From NCBI GenBank assembly GCA_021432605.1, contig MU271160.1, forward strand, positions 1-64,000: a stretch of DNA of 64,000 nucleotides, read 5' to 3'. The position numbers and the translations under genes were made by a program. Source of the stretch: Coniochaeta sp. PMI_546 (lineage: Eukaryota > Ascomycota > Sordariomycetes > Coniochaetales > Coniochaetaceae). This document shows positions 11,756-23,163 of the stretch, piece by piece. Positions within the stretch are counted from its first letter, which is position 1. Each line of letters begins with the position of its first letter. The notes below the pieces were generated by a model. The model was not told where the DNA came from and did not search any database. It saw only the letters and a program-made list of their open reading frames with translations.

Positions 11756-12666
11756 TTCGAATGCGATGTTGATGCCTTGTAGTCATTCCGGTCAGTGCTC
11801 TTCTTGTCTTGTCTACTGGAGTCGTGGAATCTACATTAGGACGCATGGTGATATTATAGACAACTACGGCTGCGAGTGTCTTGTTCGAATTCCCTAGAAC
11901 AAAAGCCGGTGCTTATCTCGACGGCGATCCACAGCTTCACGATAAGACTACTGGATTCGCACAGAGGGCAATCTAGCAGAGAGATGTTTCTCTGTGTCGA
12001 GATAGCTAATCAACTCGCTTTGGGCTGGTCGTGATATGGGAAATAGACCTATCTGCTGGAGCTCAAGGAAGGCCAGTTGCCGTAGGGTTTTCACAAAATT
12101 TCACAGTTGCGAAACGTGATGCAAGCAGGATAGCCCGAGATAAAGCTGAGACGCCTCTATCTCGTAGCGTGGAGTTTTTCTGATTGGTTGCTTGCCCTTT
12201 GTCGGAGCCCTAGAGTCCAATTTTATCCGCGCCAAGCTACCAGCTCGGAGTTATTCTGTAGAGGCGCCACGCCGCAAGGGGCAAAGCGTAGTGTAAGGTG
12301 AGGGACGATTGGCAGCAGACGAGTCGTGCCTTCTTCGCATCACATTGGCGAAAGGCTCGCGTTGTATCGCTGCTGGTTCGCCATCTCCAGCAGTGACAAG
12401 TGTCGTTGGACCAGCCCTATCCCCTGCAACGCCGGTCTGTCTGGTCAATCGGCATGGCCTTTGACTTTCTCGGACAATCGGCCTTCGGCCGGTGACAGCG
12501 CCCCGTGCTTAGGGATCATGATTTCCTAAGGACTAAGGGTCGAATCTACTGTCTTCGTAGCCTTGAAATATAGCCATGCTTGCTACCGGCGGCCATACCC
12601 AGCCAGGACTTCACGTTATCTAAGACTTTCACCCTATTAGCATTCACACTTTCGCTCCCTTTGGAA
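11756..12666. promoter_or_regulatory. Divergent promoter region of MFS transporter and aldehyde dehydrogenase
   Basis: The 911 bp between the two start codons hold both upstream regions. I see no coding frame and no definite operator. Confidence 0.5.
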
Positions 12667-14233
12667 ATGTCAACCGAGCCGGAGGGACGCCTCTTCATCA
12701 ACAATAAGGTCTGCTGGTCTCCAGAAGCTTGGACACTGGGTTGTGCTGATGTCTGCGTTCCCAGTTCCAAGCCTGCACGTCCGGGCTTACAACATCGGTG
12801 ATCAATCCGTTCAACCATGCAATCGTCACATCCTCAGTGCACTGCGCGTCAGTTTGTATTCCGGCTGCCTTTGGGAGGCTGACAACCGCTGACTCTCGAG
12901 CAGCGGCAAAGACGATGTAGACCTGGCCGTCGAGGCCGCGGCTGCGGCGTACAAGTCCTGGCGCAAAACTGCTCCGACGCGACGAGCGGAGCTACTACAT
13001 CGGCTCGCCGACCTCGTCGACCAGAATGTCAAAGAGCTAGGCAGCCTAGAGACGTGCGCCATGGGTGCGCCCAGCTTCATTGCTGAGCACGGTGCTCGGT
13101 CGCTTGCGCAGTCACTACGCTACTATGCCGGTTGGACTGACAAGCTCGGCGGGAGCGCATATCCGGATCATTCTGGGGACGGTACGTACCAGGTCGTCAA
13201 TTATGAGCCTCTTGGAGTGTGCGCCGGCATTGCAGCATGGAACGCTACCTTCGTGTTCATCGGATGGAAGGTGGCCCCGGCCATTGCAGCCGGTAACACA
13301 TATGTCTTCAAGATATCGGAGAAATCACCTCTCGGTGCCCTCGCGCTGGGAAGGCTTGTGGTGGAGGCCGGTTTCCCACCTGGAGTCATCAACTTCATCA
13401 ACGGTATGGGTGAGGCTGGTGGCGCCCTTGCCTCTCACATGAAGGTAGCCAAGGTCAGCTTCACCGGATCCACCGCAACGGGCAGGGGAGTGCAGATCGC
13501 AGCAGCCAGCAGCAACCTCAAGAAATGCACTCTGGAACTTGGGGGCAAGTCGGCGGCTTTGGTCTTTGATGACGCCAACATCGATAACGCTCTGAGTTGT
13601 CTGTCACAGGGTTTTCTTATCAACACGACACAAGTCTGCGCAGCGACGACCAGGCTCCTGGTTCAGGATACCATTGCGGATGACTTCATCTCGAAATTGA
13701 AGACGAGATTCGAGCAGGCATCGGCAAGCTTCGGCGATCCCACGTTGCCAGACACACTTGGTGGGCCTGTCGCAGATAAGGCTCAGTTCGAGCGCATCAT
13801 GGGCTTCATCGACAGTGCGAAGCACGAAGGCGTCCGGCTTGTGACAGGCGGAAAGCGGCTTGGAAAACAGGGCTATTTTGTGCAGCCTACCCTCTTTGTC
13901 GATCCCCCGGTCTCGAGCGCCATCTACCGAGAAGAAATATTCGGACCGGTCCTCTGCGTCTTGAGGTTCAAGACTGAGGAGGAGGCCATCACCATGGCGA
14001 ATGACAGCAACTACGGACTGGGGGCCAGCGTTTACACTGGTTCCATAGCTCGTGGCTTGAGAATCAGCCAAGAGATCGAGGCGGGCATGGTAGGTATCAA
14101 TCAGCCCTTGGTGCCAGAAAACCGAGTGCCTATGGGCGGGACGAAACAGAGTGGTTATGGCCGAGAGAATGGAAAGGAGGGGATAATGGCTTACCTCGAC
14201 ACGAAGACTGTCTCCATCAGCATGAAGGCGTAG
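12667..14233 (+). CDS. NAD(P)+-dependent aldehyde dehydrogenase
   Basis: Oxidises an aldehyde to the carboxylic acid. Three exons join in phase: 12667-12708, 12765-12847, 12904-14233, 484 aa, a normal length for the family. The short first exon encodes MSTEPEGRLFINNK. Exon 2 gives the VINPFN strand and exon 3 the rest. Catalytic features: general-base Glu in LELGGKSAA (about residue 252), nucleophile Cys in INTTQVCAATTR (about residue 286), FTGSTATGRGV in the cofactor domain, and a C-terminal MGGTKQSGYGRENGKEG. The usual GQxC context is TQVC here, a modest deviation. Intron 1 has a weak GTCTGC donor, but the joined protein matches the family well. It resembles betaine/aryl aldehyde dehydrogenases, and with the neighbouring monooxygenase and sugar-type permease could act in aromatic or alcohol catabolism (inference). 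Confidence 0.9.
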
Positions 14234-14821
14234 GCGAAGACCTGGTTCTATAGAATAGCATACGTCTTGTTTCTCGCACGCGTTTCAAAGCCCGCGAGTT
14301 GTGAAAAGTACACTTGGTTGACTGTGGTCAAGGTGCAGCGGCGGTGCGACCTGTGCCAACTAGCAACACGCTCTGACATGATGCAGGTACATGTGCGGGA
14401 GACTGCAGCGCAGCCACGCCACCTCTCGTGCAGCTGTCCACTGCCTACCGGTATTGCACAGGCCATCGCGCTTTACCTAAATCATTCTTACCTGTAGGTA
14501 CCTTACCTTGAGCCTCCCTTACCTTAGGTACAGGGGAAGCAGTGTGACGGCTCCCAAGGTGTCGCACACGTGGGGCTTTAGCGTTCCAGCAAACCGTCAA
14601 ACGGATCAGCGCGCTAGCGACGCCACGGCACTGCCGGACCAGGACCTGAGTTCCCTGAGGACCGTAGATAAGAACCCGCAGAGATAAGAGACAACGAATG
14701 GTGGCGAGAGCTTTTAACAATGTGCCGCCCTCCCCCGCACCGGTTGTCCGCAGCGTGTGTTGCGGTTTCCCCAAACAGCGTGCAGTACACACAGCGTGTA
14801 ACGCCGGCTTGATTGACCACC
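14234..14821. other. Intergenic with short inverted AGGTACCTTA motifs
   Basis: Two related strings, CCTGTAGGTACCTTACC (14491-14507) and TTACCTTAGGTACAGG (14519-14534), form an imperfect inverted pair upstream of the second regulator. The same core recurs near 50666-50695. Confidence 0.5.
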
Positions 14822-16599
14822 ATGTCCAGACCCATTCCCGAGCTCGAGATATCCAATCCTACAGGTGCATGCTGGACGTGTTTCAAGGACCAGGACCGAA
14901 TATCGTGCGATGGAGGGCTACCAGGTGAACACCTTGCGAGACGCTCACGATTTGAAATGATTGAGGATCATGCAGCTGACTCCATTTCCGGGAACAGCCT
15001 GTTCAACCTGCACCAGGAGCGGTCGGGTGTGCGAGGGTTACCACGTCCGGCTGCATTCGCCTCAGATAGCACGACGTCCAAGGAAACTGGCCAAGGTTCA
15101 TCTCGGTGAGGAAGCAGAAAAGGCTGGAAAATCATAACACTGACAGGTAACATCTAACCAATTGAACAGCTATATCTACCGCGGTGTCCTCTCTCGGTCT
15201 TCCTGCAAGCGAAAACCGGCTACTTCAGCACTTCCTCAGTGAGTACTGACATGGTGCCGCTCGACACTCAATCCTCACGCTCGAAGCGCATCTGATTGAC
15301 CGGCCGCAGAGAATTTCTCTAGGATTTCCCTGGCGATAGACTATGACGGAAACGGGTGGAGGAGGCTTGTCGGCGTTGGACTAAACGATCCCGCCCTTCA
15401 GAACGCGCTTCTAGCCGTGTCCGAGTCACACCTATCGCGGTGGCAACACAAGAGCGGGCCCCAGTCGCGTGTCTACCTTCGAAGGTCCCTCCAACACTTA
15501 CAACAGCGGATGGACAATCCTTCATTATTGCGGAGTGAAATTACCCTCATGGCACTATTGGTTCTCTTAGCGTACGAGGCAAGTAGCCAACGCCCTGCCT
15601 CCGGTCACTCAGACGCTGACAGAAGGACTTGATAGCTATGTGAGGGGAACGATCGATGGAAGCAACATTTTTCCGGGGCTGTAGCATGGTTCCAAAGCCG
15701 CGAGGACTTCACAGATCTGGACCCGTTCCTCACAACCATGATAGCCATGATGGCCAGCCAAGTGATCTTGCATACGCCGGGCGAATTCCGTCAGCGAGGT
15801 TACCTGCTGCTGGAGATGTTGGAACCTTCCTGGGAGGGCTCAGATGCCGTGGAAGTGGTGCTCGGTGGCTCCGTCGCCCTTCCCCAACTAATTGTGAGTT
15901 CCTAGGTGAAGCGCTCGTCGTGTCCAGCTGTGATCCTAAAAAGTTGAGCAGATGGAGGCTGGTCGTCTCGAGGATGACTTGAAGACGGCGAGGGCAGTGT
16001 CTGAGCCGAGGTTGATGGAAGATATCCTCGTGCGCGCCAAGGCCCTTCAGTTACGGATCAAACGTACGCAGTTCGCGGCCCATAGCCAGCCACGTTTCAG
16101 CTTGCTTGGGCGACAGAGGAAGTCGTCCTTAACAGGCGACGAGATGCTATCACCAGCCGATCCATTTGAGGATTTTGACCTGCACGAGGCGGCCCGCTCC
16201 TCAGCAGAAATCTTCCGGCATGCCTTACATGTGTACGTACACAGGATCATACACGACCCGCTCTCGACCAGCGAGCCAAGCCCCATAGTGCAGGAAGCCG
16301 TGTCCGAAAGCCTGATGCTTCTGCCGGTGATTCCAGATATCACGGGTCCAGGAACATTCTTGGGCTGGGCATTGGTTGTCCTTGGCGCCGAAATAGACGC
16401 GTTGGACCATAGAGAGTTCATCAAGGGCCGGCTGGAAAGCCTCACTCTTCTATCCGTCAATCATGGCCATCTGGCTTTGGTGGTATTAGACGAAGTATGG
16501 CGTAGAAGAGATGCGATACGACTGGGCAGAAGCATATGTCGACGTGTGCGGTGGCAGGAAGTCATGGAAGATATGGGAGTGGATCAAGCACTGGTGTAG
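14822..16599 (+). CDS. Zn(II)2Cys6 transcription factor with fungal TF domain 2
   Basis: A pathway-type regulator of 484 aa. Six exons join in phase: 14822-14924, 14998-15105, 15170-15238, 15310-15578, 15636-15893, 15952-16599. The zinc cluster is split by intron 1: GACWTCFKDQDRISCDGG then ACSTCTRSGRVC. A basic ARRPRKLAK linker follows. The middle region (FSRISLAIDYDGNGW, ALLAVSESHLSRWQ, ITLMALLVLLAYELCEGN) and the C-terminal helices match the fungal-specific TF domain 2 family, often next to metabolic clusters. Intron 4 (15579-15635) uses a GC donor (GAG|GCAAGT). The LAYE-LCEG join it produces fits the family. It lies between the aldehyde dehydrogenase and the P450 and is a candidate regulator of the block. 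Confidence 0.87.
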
Positions 16600-16757
16600 A
16601 TCGATCAGACAGTTCATCGTCACAACGAGCGTCTGGAAAACAGCGAAATCAAACTATATGCAGCGAAGCGACGCAGCATGATTCAAATCGGCAACCCTCG
16701 GGTTTGTTGGGAACGTGATAACTCGCGTTGTCTCGTCGTATAGAGTGCAACAGACTA

Positions 16758-18647
16758 CTAAGAGCTCGCCCTCCTCTCCAGCATGACCTTCAACCCAGTT
16801 TGCATAGTAAAAAAGTAATTTTCCACCGAGATGTCAGGTTGGCCGATTCCCCATCTCATGTCATATCGCAAGACGAGGCTTGCGATCAACTTCGTCATTT
16901 CGAGCATGGATACGTGCTGCCCCGAGCAACTATGTCTTCCAGCGCCAAAAGCGATCCAGGCCCGATTCATACGAATGAGATGGTCGGGTTCAGAGTCAAT
17001 CCATCTCTCCGGGATAAACATTTCAGGATCCGGGAAGACCTCAGGATCTCTGTGCATGATCCACGGATTGAACCCGATCTCAGCGCCAGCGCCGATGGAG
17101 TACTTTTCGCCCGATTCGCTGACAAAAGTGACACCACCATGCGGAACTCCACGAGCCAATATCATGCCAACAGACGGATGCAGTCGCATGGCTTCACGTA
17201 TGACAGCCGTAAGAAACGCAACTTGGGAGGCCGCAGCGTAGGGCACGACAGGTGATCCGCGGTCAAGGCCTGCCTTTCGAAGCTCGGCGAGCAAACGCTC
17301 CATGGCGCGAGGGTTGCGGATGAGATAGTATAGAGTTGCCTTCACGGCAGTCGAGGTAGTGTCGCCGCCTTAGAAAAGTTCGTCAGGACCTGCTCAAGGG
17401 TACTGCCAGAGATAATTGGTCTTTTTCTTTTCAAATTCAGGTACGTACCGGCAAGGATGTTTCCAAACGTATGTGAGTTTACCTCCCGGTCCGTGATGGA
17501 TCCAGGATTCTTGGCTTTGTTTCTCAACAGCCTCAAGAGAAAGGTACAAGGGGCTGTTTCGCTGTCTTCCAAGCCGATCTCTTTCTCGGCAGCCTCGCGC
17601 TGTTCGATTGCGATCTCCATGACCTTACCAGCAAACGAGTCTCCACCTCCTTGAAAGAACTTGGCCAGCAGTGGGTTACCCAGTAAAAACCGATGTGCCC
17701 ATGGTATCTGTCCAATCTACAAGCCAAGTCAGAAATCTTTGCCGGCTGTAACACCATTAATATCGAGTGAGGGTGTTGGAGGGGTTTGAAACGGTTCGCA
17801 GTCGCACTCACACAAGAGATGTAGGGTAGACCTTGTCGTATCTGCTCACAAAGTTGCTTTGTATCGCCTTTCCTGGTAAAGTCCAAGTTTTTACCAAAGG
17901 TCACTGTGAAAATTGCATCCTGGAACCCGAAGCAATCAGCATTCATACCTAAATAGCAAGGCGGGTTGACCGATATCGGTTTATGACTGGACGTAAGTGA
18001 CGCCTAGTCATGGGAGCGGACAACAAATAGAAGGGTTCAGCCTGCGAGCAGGCAAGTGTCCATACCACAGCAAAGTAGAGCATGTATGAGCCCAGATCGC
18101 ACAACTTCCCCTTCCCAGCATATTCCTTATCCAGGTGAGTGAGAAGACCATCCAAGACCACGTCTAGCAGGGGTTCAAGCTGGATAAGGGCTTGGAGGGA
18201 ATAAGCGTTCGCAGCACTGCGCTTCATGCGGGTGTGCGTTGCCTTGTCGCTGAGCACAAATGGATCAGGGATAAGACCCTCCTCGTCGTAGAAGCGAACT
18301 GGCTCGTAGAATCCAGCTTTGTGGAACTTGCTAGATATGCCGTATATCGCCTCGAAGAGACCTAGATCAACGACAGATACCGTCGTCGGCGATAGTCGCA
18401 CAATCTTACCATATTTTTTATGATGTTCGTAATCATCCAGATGGGAACTCCCCTTGGCGACAGACCACAGACGGGGCAGCACCGAGACCGAGTTAACAAA
18501 TGGTCCAGGGATAGAGTTGAGGCGATATTTGAAGTGGTTGGCGATGAGGTTAGAGACATAGATTATGAGCAGTAGGAAAGATCCCACCAAGACGACATCC
18601 GGTACACCAAGTGGCCGAAGATTGAGATGTGAAAGCATGATGGGCAC
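16758..18647 (-). CDS. Cytochrome P450 monooxygenase
   Basis: Microsomal haem-thiolate monooxygenase. Four exons join in phase: complement(16758-17368, 17449-17716, 17812-17919, 18066-18647), 522 aa. The N-terminus has a membrane anchor (DVVLVGSFLLLIIYVSNLI) and a proline hinge (NSIPGP). The I-helix oxygen-activation motif GGDTTST is rebuilt across intron 3. The K-helix EAMR lies in VIREAMRLHPSVG, the PERF-like motif is FIPERW, and the haem-binding loop is FGAGRHSCSG with the axial Cys near residue 467. All essential motifs are present. It resembles the CYP families of fungal secondary metabolism, but the subfamily cannot be fixed by eye. It diverges from the dioxygenase across a 685-bp shared promoter. 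Confidence 0.92.
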
Positions 18648-19332
18648 AATGACATCTCAATAGGTGATACCAGAACTGTACAACTCACAGAGGTGTATTT
18701 GATTTACACCTTTAAACAAGGTACTCGCTCGCTCTAGGCTCTTATTCGACTCCTCAACCGGGACTAAATGGAGCATGCCCATCAAGTGTAGCCAATAGAG
18801 TCTGAAACTCGGGCGCATCCTTCGGAAGTCAATGAGATCTTTGATGAAGCTGATCCTTATGTGTGGGGCATGTATTTCTTTGCTATCTATACTCTATCTC
18901 GCTACTGAACTCGGAGAAATACAACGCAGGCCAGGCTCGACTTTAGACTACCAGTAATATGATCGGAGATAAAAATCGTCTCACCGGAACAATATGCCGC
19001 GGACACTATGATTACTCCGACGTGGCTTATCGATACTAGATTTCTAGCAGGGTCGACTTACATGCGGCTCTACGCTAGGAAGCAAGTCACCATTACTACC
19101 TTGTGCTATTTGGCATAATAGTTATATAGATATGCACCACAATCAGCTTCACCTTAGCCCAAGCTCACAGCAGCCAGATTCTCTGCAGCTCTGAAGCAAA
19201 CTCGACGACTCAACCTTGACACAGTCAGCATATATTTAGCTAGCCCACTTACCTTTATTTCACTTTGTCTTGAATTTCATTGTCCCAAATCTTACCTGTC
19301 CCAGGCCACATTCTTCTCCACCATACGTCACC
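18648..19332. promoter_or_regulatory. Shared divergent promoter of P450 and dioxygenase
   Basis: The 685 bp between the two start codons must contain both promoters. Its A+T content is higher than the flanking exons. I did not find a convincing CGG-type inverted site for a zinc cluster protein by eye. Confidence 0.6.
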
Positions 19333-20462
19333 ATGTCCATGACCTTTACTGTTCACGCCCCTCCGGCTCCGCAGGAGACTCTCACACTTAGAGGCGAGCC
19401 GGAATTCCCCATCAAGGCCTTCGACTGGGATATTAGCAACCTCGATCAGATCATAGAGGCGCTGAAGCACTCGGGCTGTGTTCGAGTGAAATCTTTCCTC
19501 AATGCTGAGGAAATTGCCGAGGCTGAGGCTGCTGTGCGGCCGGCTGTTGATGCCGCCCGATACAGCAGTCCTGAGGACCCTACGAAGCGCCTCGCTCGCC
19601 TTCCCCAACATGCTCCGGCTCTGACAACGAAGATTTTGACGGACAAACTCTACTTGGGCGTCATGGATAAGTTTTTGACCATCCACAGCACTACCTGGCT
19701 GGGTACGTCAAAACGATTCGAGGTCACCGAAGTCCCGATTGTTGCCATGTCATCAATCTTCGAAGTCGGACCTGGGATGCACATGCAGGACCTGCACCGT
19801 GATGACGCGATCTGGTTCAACGACAAACCCGCCATCAAGCCCGAAGAGTATGAATTCGGCCGAGACGTGTCTATCAGTTTCTTCGTGGCAGGCAGCAAGA
19901 CTACCGTCGCCAACGGCGCCACGAAGATCATCCCTGGGAGCCACCTAACCGCTCAGGATTCTCAGCCCGATCCTTCCAAAGCTGTAGATGCGGAGCTCGA
20001 TGCAGGAGATGCCTTCTTCATGCTGTCGAGCTGCTATCACGGGGCTGGCGAAAACAGCACAAAGGATGAGAAGAGGCTTGTGTATGCCCTTTTTATGCAG
20101 AAAGCCCACCTCCGTCAAGTACGTAGCAATTCATTCCTGGATGACACATCGCATCGTCGTGTCACCTTAAATTGATCGGAATAGTTGACTGATGATCACA
20201 ATAGGAAGAGAATTTCGCTTTATGTCTGGACCACGATCTGGTCAGGTCCTATCCCCTGGACGTTCAACGTCGCCTCGGCTATGACGTGGCACTTCCGAAC
20301 TTGGGCTGGGTTGACCATGCATCTCCCCTGGAAAGCGTGTTAAAACAAGGCGGCGCTGACAAGCGCGTCCTGCCGGGATACAACCCTGTGGAGGGCATCG
20401 CCGAAGAACGCTCAAAGGATAACTGGCATCAGGTTGAGGCCAAGGCCATGGCAGCTGCATGA
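19333..20462 (+). CDS. Phytanoyl-CoA dioxygenase-family Fe(II)/2-oxoglutarate oxygenase
   Basis: A non-haem iron oxygenase of the PhyH family, 347 aa. Two exons join in phase (19333-20118, 20205-20462) across an 86-nt intron. The facial triad is visible: HMQDLHRDD supplies His and Asp (about residues 155-157), and CYHGAGENST supplies the distal His (about 235). A downstream Arg in KDEKRLVYALF is placed to bind 2-oxoglutarate. The pattern around QDLHRDDAIWFND and NGATKIIPGSHL resembles fungal tailoring enzymes such as verruculogen synthase FtmF and AusE-like dioxygenases more than peroxisomal phytanoyl-CoA hydroxylase. No C-terminal peroxisomal signal is present. The start is set at the ATG in an ACCATGTCC context (19333); an in-frame upstream start would add 21 residues. 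Probably works with the divergent P450. Confidence 0.9.
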
Positions 20463-21459
20463 CTGTATTTCCAGCATGATTGTCAGATCTCGCTCCGAGC
20501 TACAACAACATTTCGATAGTTCATTTTGTAGCTGATCAATATCAATCTTTCTTACTAATGTGATTTATTCTTGTCAGAGCACACTTAAATTGCACTTCAT
20601 GGTCGCATGTGATTCAACACCATCTGGTGTATGTATACCTTCTATTCAATACTTCAAGGTCTTGCCAATAGTTGAGATCACATCCTACAAGTTGGCCTCA
20701 ACCTTTTGGTTCCCTCTGCTTCTCCCTAACTCTAATATATAGTCTCGTATGCCACTTGTTTAGTTACCCATAGCTCTAGTCACCATATACCGTTTCTAGC
20801 TTCTGATAGCTGGCGATGATTTCCGCGTCCTTGCAGGCGGGAAAGACGAAGAGGATCTCTATGTATTCATTTTGTCAAGACTTGAATGTAGTGGCCTTAG
20901 CTTCTGGGTGAGAGCCTTTGAACCTTGTTTAATAACCTGCTCATATCGTCACTTTCTATGTCGGATGTCATGTTTTATATGCAGCGATGCCTTAAGTCTA
21001 GCAATTGCTCAATCATGTGGATTCATACTAGGTAGCGCTAGGAAGGTACTGAACTGTGTACCTATTCTCTGACCCGAGACATAACTATGCAGACCTATCA
21101 TCCAGCCTCCGGGAAGCAATTGTCCGTTTCGCGGCCTCGGATGAATCGAACATTTGTATGGTAATTATTCCATTTCGTGGATTTCGTATCTGTTCCAAAA
21201 AGTTGGCCAATAGAGTGGAGAATGCGTCTTTTGCAGTAACTCCGGCTGCTAGCGCTCTTATGGAGAAAGTCCGAGCTATGGGCCAGAACTGAGACACTAA
21301 ATTGAGTGAGCAGTTCTGTACAGAGGTCCGTCCACTGGATAAATACTCTATACGATGTTTTTTTCTTTTCTTTTTTTCTTGGGGGTGTACTTGTTAAACA
21401 TAATGGGTATCAATGCCTGAAACTAACGGGTAGATCACACCTACCTGCCGACGAATGCG
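20463..21459. other. Intergenic, no feature seen
   Basis: Upstream region of the DHA1 transporter, with a T-rich tract (TTTTTTTCTTTTC-like) near 21359-21380. No gene is supported. Confidence 0.5.
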
Positions 21460-23163
21460 ATGACTCTGCTGAAGGAGATGGGCTCGACCCCGAGGAGACG
21501 AACTGCCCAGCACAGTTGGCTTCATTTCGTAATCACGTCGTCCTTCCTCAATGATGAGATCGAAACACATGTCTACCCAGGAAGTGGAACCTCTGAGGAC
21601 CCCTACGTCGTCTCCTGGCTAGAGGACGACATCAGAAACCCATTGAACTTCCCTCAATCTAAGCGATGGCTTATAGCGATACTGGCGGCAATATCGTGTT
21701 TCTCCATTGCCTTCACCAGCTCGGTGTATACCGGAGGCATCAACGGGGTCGTCGAGGACCTCAAGGCGACAAATGCCACAGCTCAGTTAGGCGTGAGCCT
21801 GTTTGTCCTAGGGTTTGCTGTTGGCCCTTTGTTTTGGGCGCCCTTGAGTGAGATCTACGGTCGGCAGCCTGTTTTCATTGGCACACTCGGAGCCATGGTC
21901 CTATTCAATGCACTCTGTGCAAATGCTGGGTCTCTTACACAGCTTCTCATTTTTCGGGCCTTAGCAGGTGAGAATAGATCTATTTCCTTGTCAACATTTT
22001 CCGGTTCCGCATTCGCGCAGAGTGTTGACTTTCGACCAGGGGCAGTAGGCTCCTCTCCCCTGACCAACGCAGGAGCTTTAATTGCCGACATCTTCCCAGC
22101 AAGTGAACGTGGCCTAGCGTTAGGTTTCTTCAGCTTCGGCCCGTTCATGGGGCCGGTCGTCGGTCCTATTGTCGGGGGTTATCTTGGCGCCATCGAGTCA
22201 GGCTGGAGAGCAGTCCTTTGGCTGTGTACTGGCCTGTGTGGAACGCTGTTTATAGCATGTGCCTCGTTGACACCTGAAACGTATGCTCCTGTGCTTCTTG
22301 ACCGACGCGCGCGGACGCTATCGAAAAAAACTGGAGAAGTCTACATCAGCATCTCGAGACTCGGCGCAACAGTACAGACGCCTTCTGCAGCACTGTGGAC
22401 GAGCGTGGTCAGGCCGTGGGCTCTCCTTGTCTTGGAGCCGATCTGTCTGATACTTTCAATCTACATAGCAATTGTCTATGCGACCATGTACATGCTCTTC
22501 GCCGTTTATCCCGATATCTTCCAACTTCAGCGAGGCTGGTCAGCTGGCGAGTCAGGAACGGCGTTCATCGCCATGGCGATTGGGATGATAGCGGCTTTGA
22601 CGTACATGGTGTACGAGAATGAGCGATACAAGAAACGAATGGCGCGTGCCGGCGGTCGAGCACCTCCGGAAGCTAGGCTGCCGGTCTGCATGGTAGGCGG
22701 CTGTCTGGTTCCTATCGGTCTGTTTTGGTTCGCCTGGACCAACTCGCCAAACATTCACTGGACGGTGTGCCTCCTCGGCACGGCTGTTTTCGGGGCGGGG
22801 AATGTGCTGCTCTACTTGTCCTGCCTGAACTACCTCGTCGATACTTACGTCATCTACACTGCCTCATGTATGGCAGGTTCCTCCGTCCTACGGTCCGTCT
22901 TAGGGGCGGCTTCTCCCTTGTTCACGAAACCGATGTACGCGAATCTTGGTATCCATTGGGCTTCCAGCGTCCCAGCATTCTTAGCGCTTGCTTGCGTCCC
23001 TTTTCCCTTCTTGTTCTTCAAATATGGAGCCGCTATCAGAAGGAAGTGCGGGTACGCTGCCAAGGCGCAAGAATTGACTGATAGAATGGCAGAGAAATCC
23101 CCGGCCCAAGTCAGTATCAGTGACATTGAAGGAGGAATGACCGAGCCTACGAAGGTTCCTTGA
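21460..23163 (+). CDS. MFS multidrug/polyamine-type exporter (DHA1)
   Basis: A 12-helix drug:H+ antiporter-like exporter. The leader EDPYVVSWLEDDIRNPLNFP is typical of the fungal DHA1 group. Motif A is in GPLFWAPLSEIYGRQP and motif C in FGPFMGPVVGPIVGGYLG. The C-terminal tail is acidic and cytosolic. A 72-nt intron (21968-22039, G|GTGAGA...CCAG|GG) is inferred because removing it restores RALAGAVGSSPLTNAG, the family consensus. The intron has a length divisible by three and no stop, so the unspliced frame is also open. The spliced protein is 543 aa if the ATG at 21460 is used. The N-terminal ~30 residues are doubtful and an upstream exon is possible. It could export the product of the neighbouring P450/dioxygenase. 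Confidence 0.85.
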   Translation: MTLLKEMGSTPRRRTAQHSWLHFVITSSFLNDEIETHVYPGSGTSEDPYVVSWLEDDIRNPLNFPQSKRWLIAILAAISCFSIAFTSSVYTGGINGVVEDLKATNATAQLGVSLFVLGFAVGPLFWAPLSEIYGRQPVFIGTLGAMVLFNALCANAGSLTQLLIFRALAGENRSISLSTFSGSAFAQSVDFRPGAVGSSPLTNAGALIADIFPASERGLALGFFSFGPFMGPVVGPIVGGYLGAIESGWRAVLWLCTGLCGTLFIACASLTPETYAPVLLDRRARTLSKKTGEVYISISRLGATVQTPSAALWTSVVRPWALLVLEPICLILSIYIAIVYATMYMLFAVYPDIFQLQRGWSAGESGTAFIAMAIGMIAALTYMVYENERYKKRMARAGGRAPPEARLPVCMVGGCLVPIGLFWFAWTNSPNIHWTVCLLGTAVFGAGNVLLYLSCLNYLVDTYVIYTASCMAGSSVLRSVLGAASPLFTKPMYANLGIHWASSVPAFLALACVPFPFLFFKYGAAIRRKCGYAAKAQELTDRMAEKSPAQVSISDIEGGMTEPTKVP

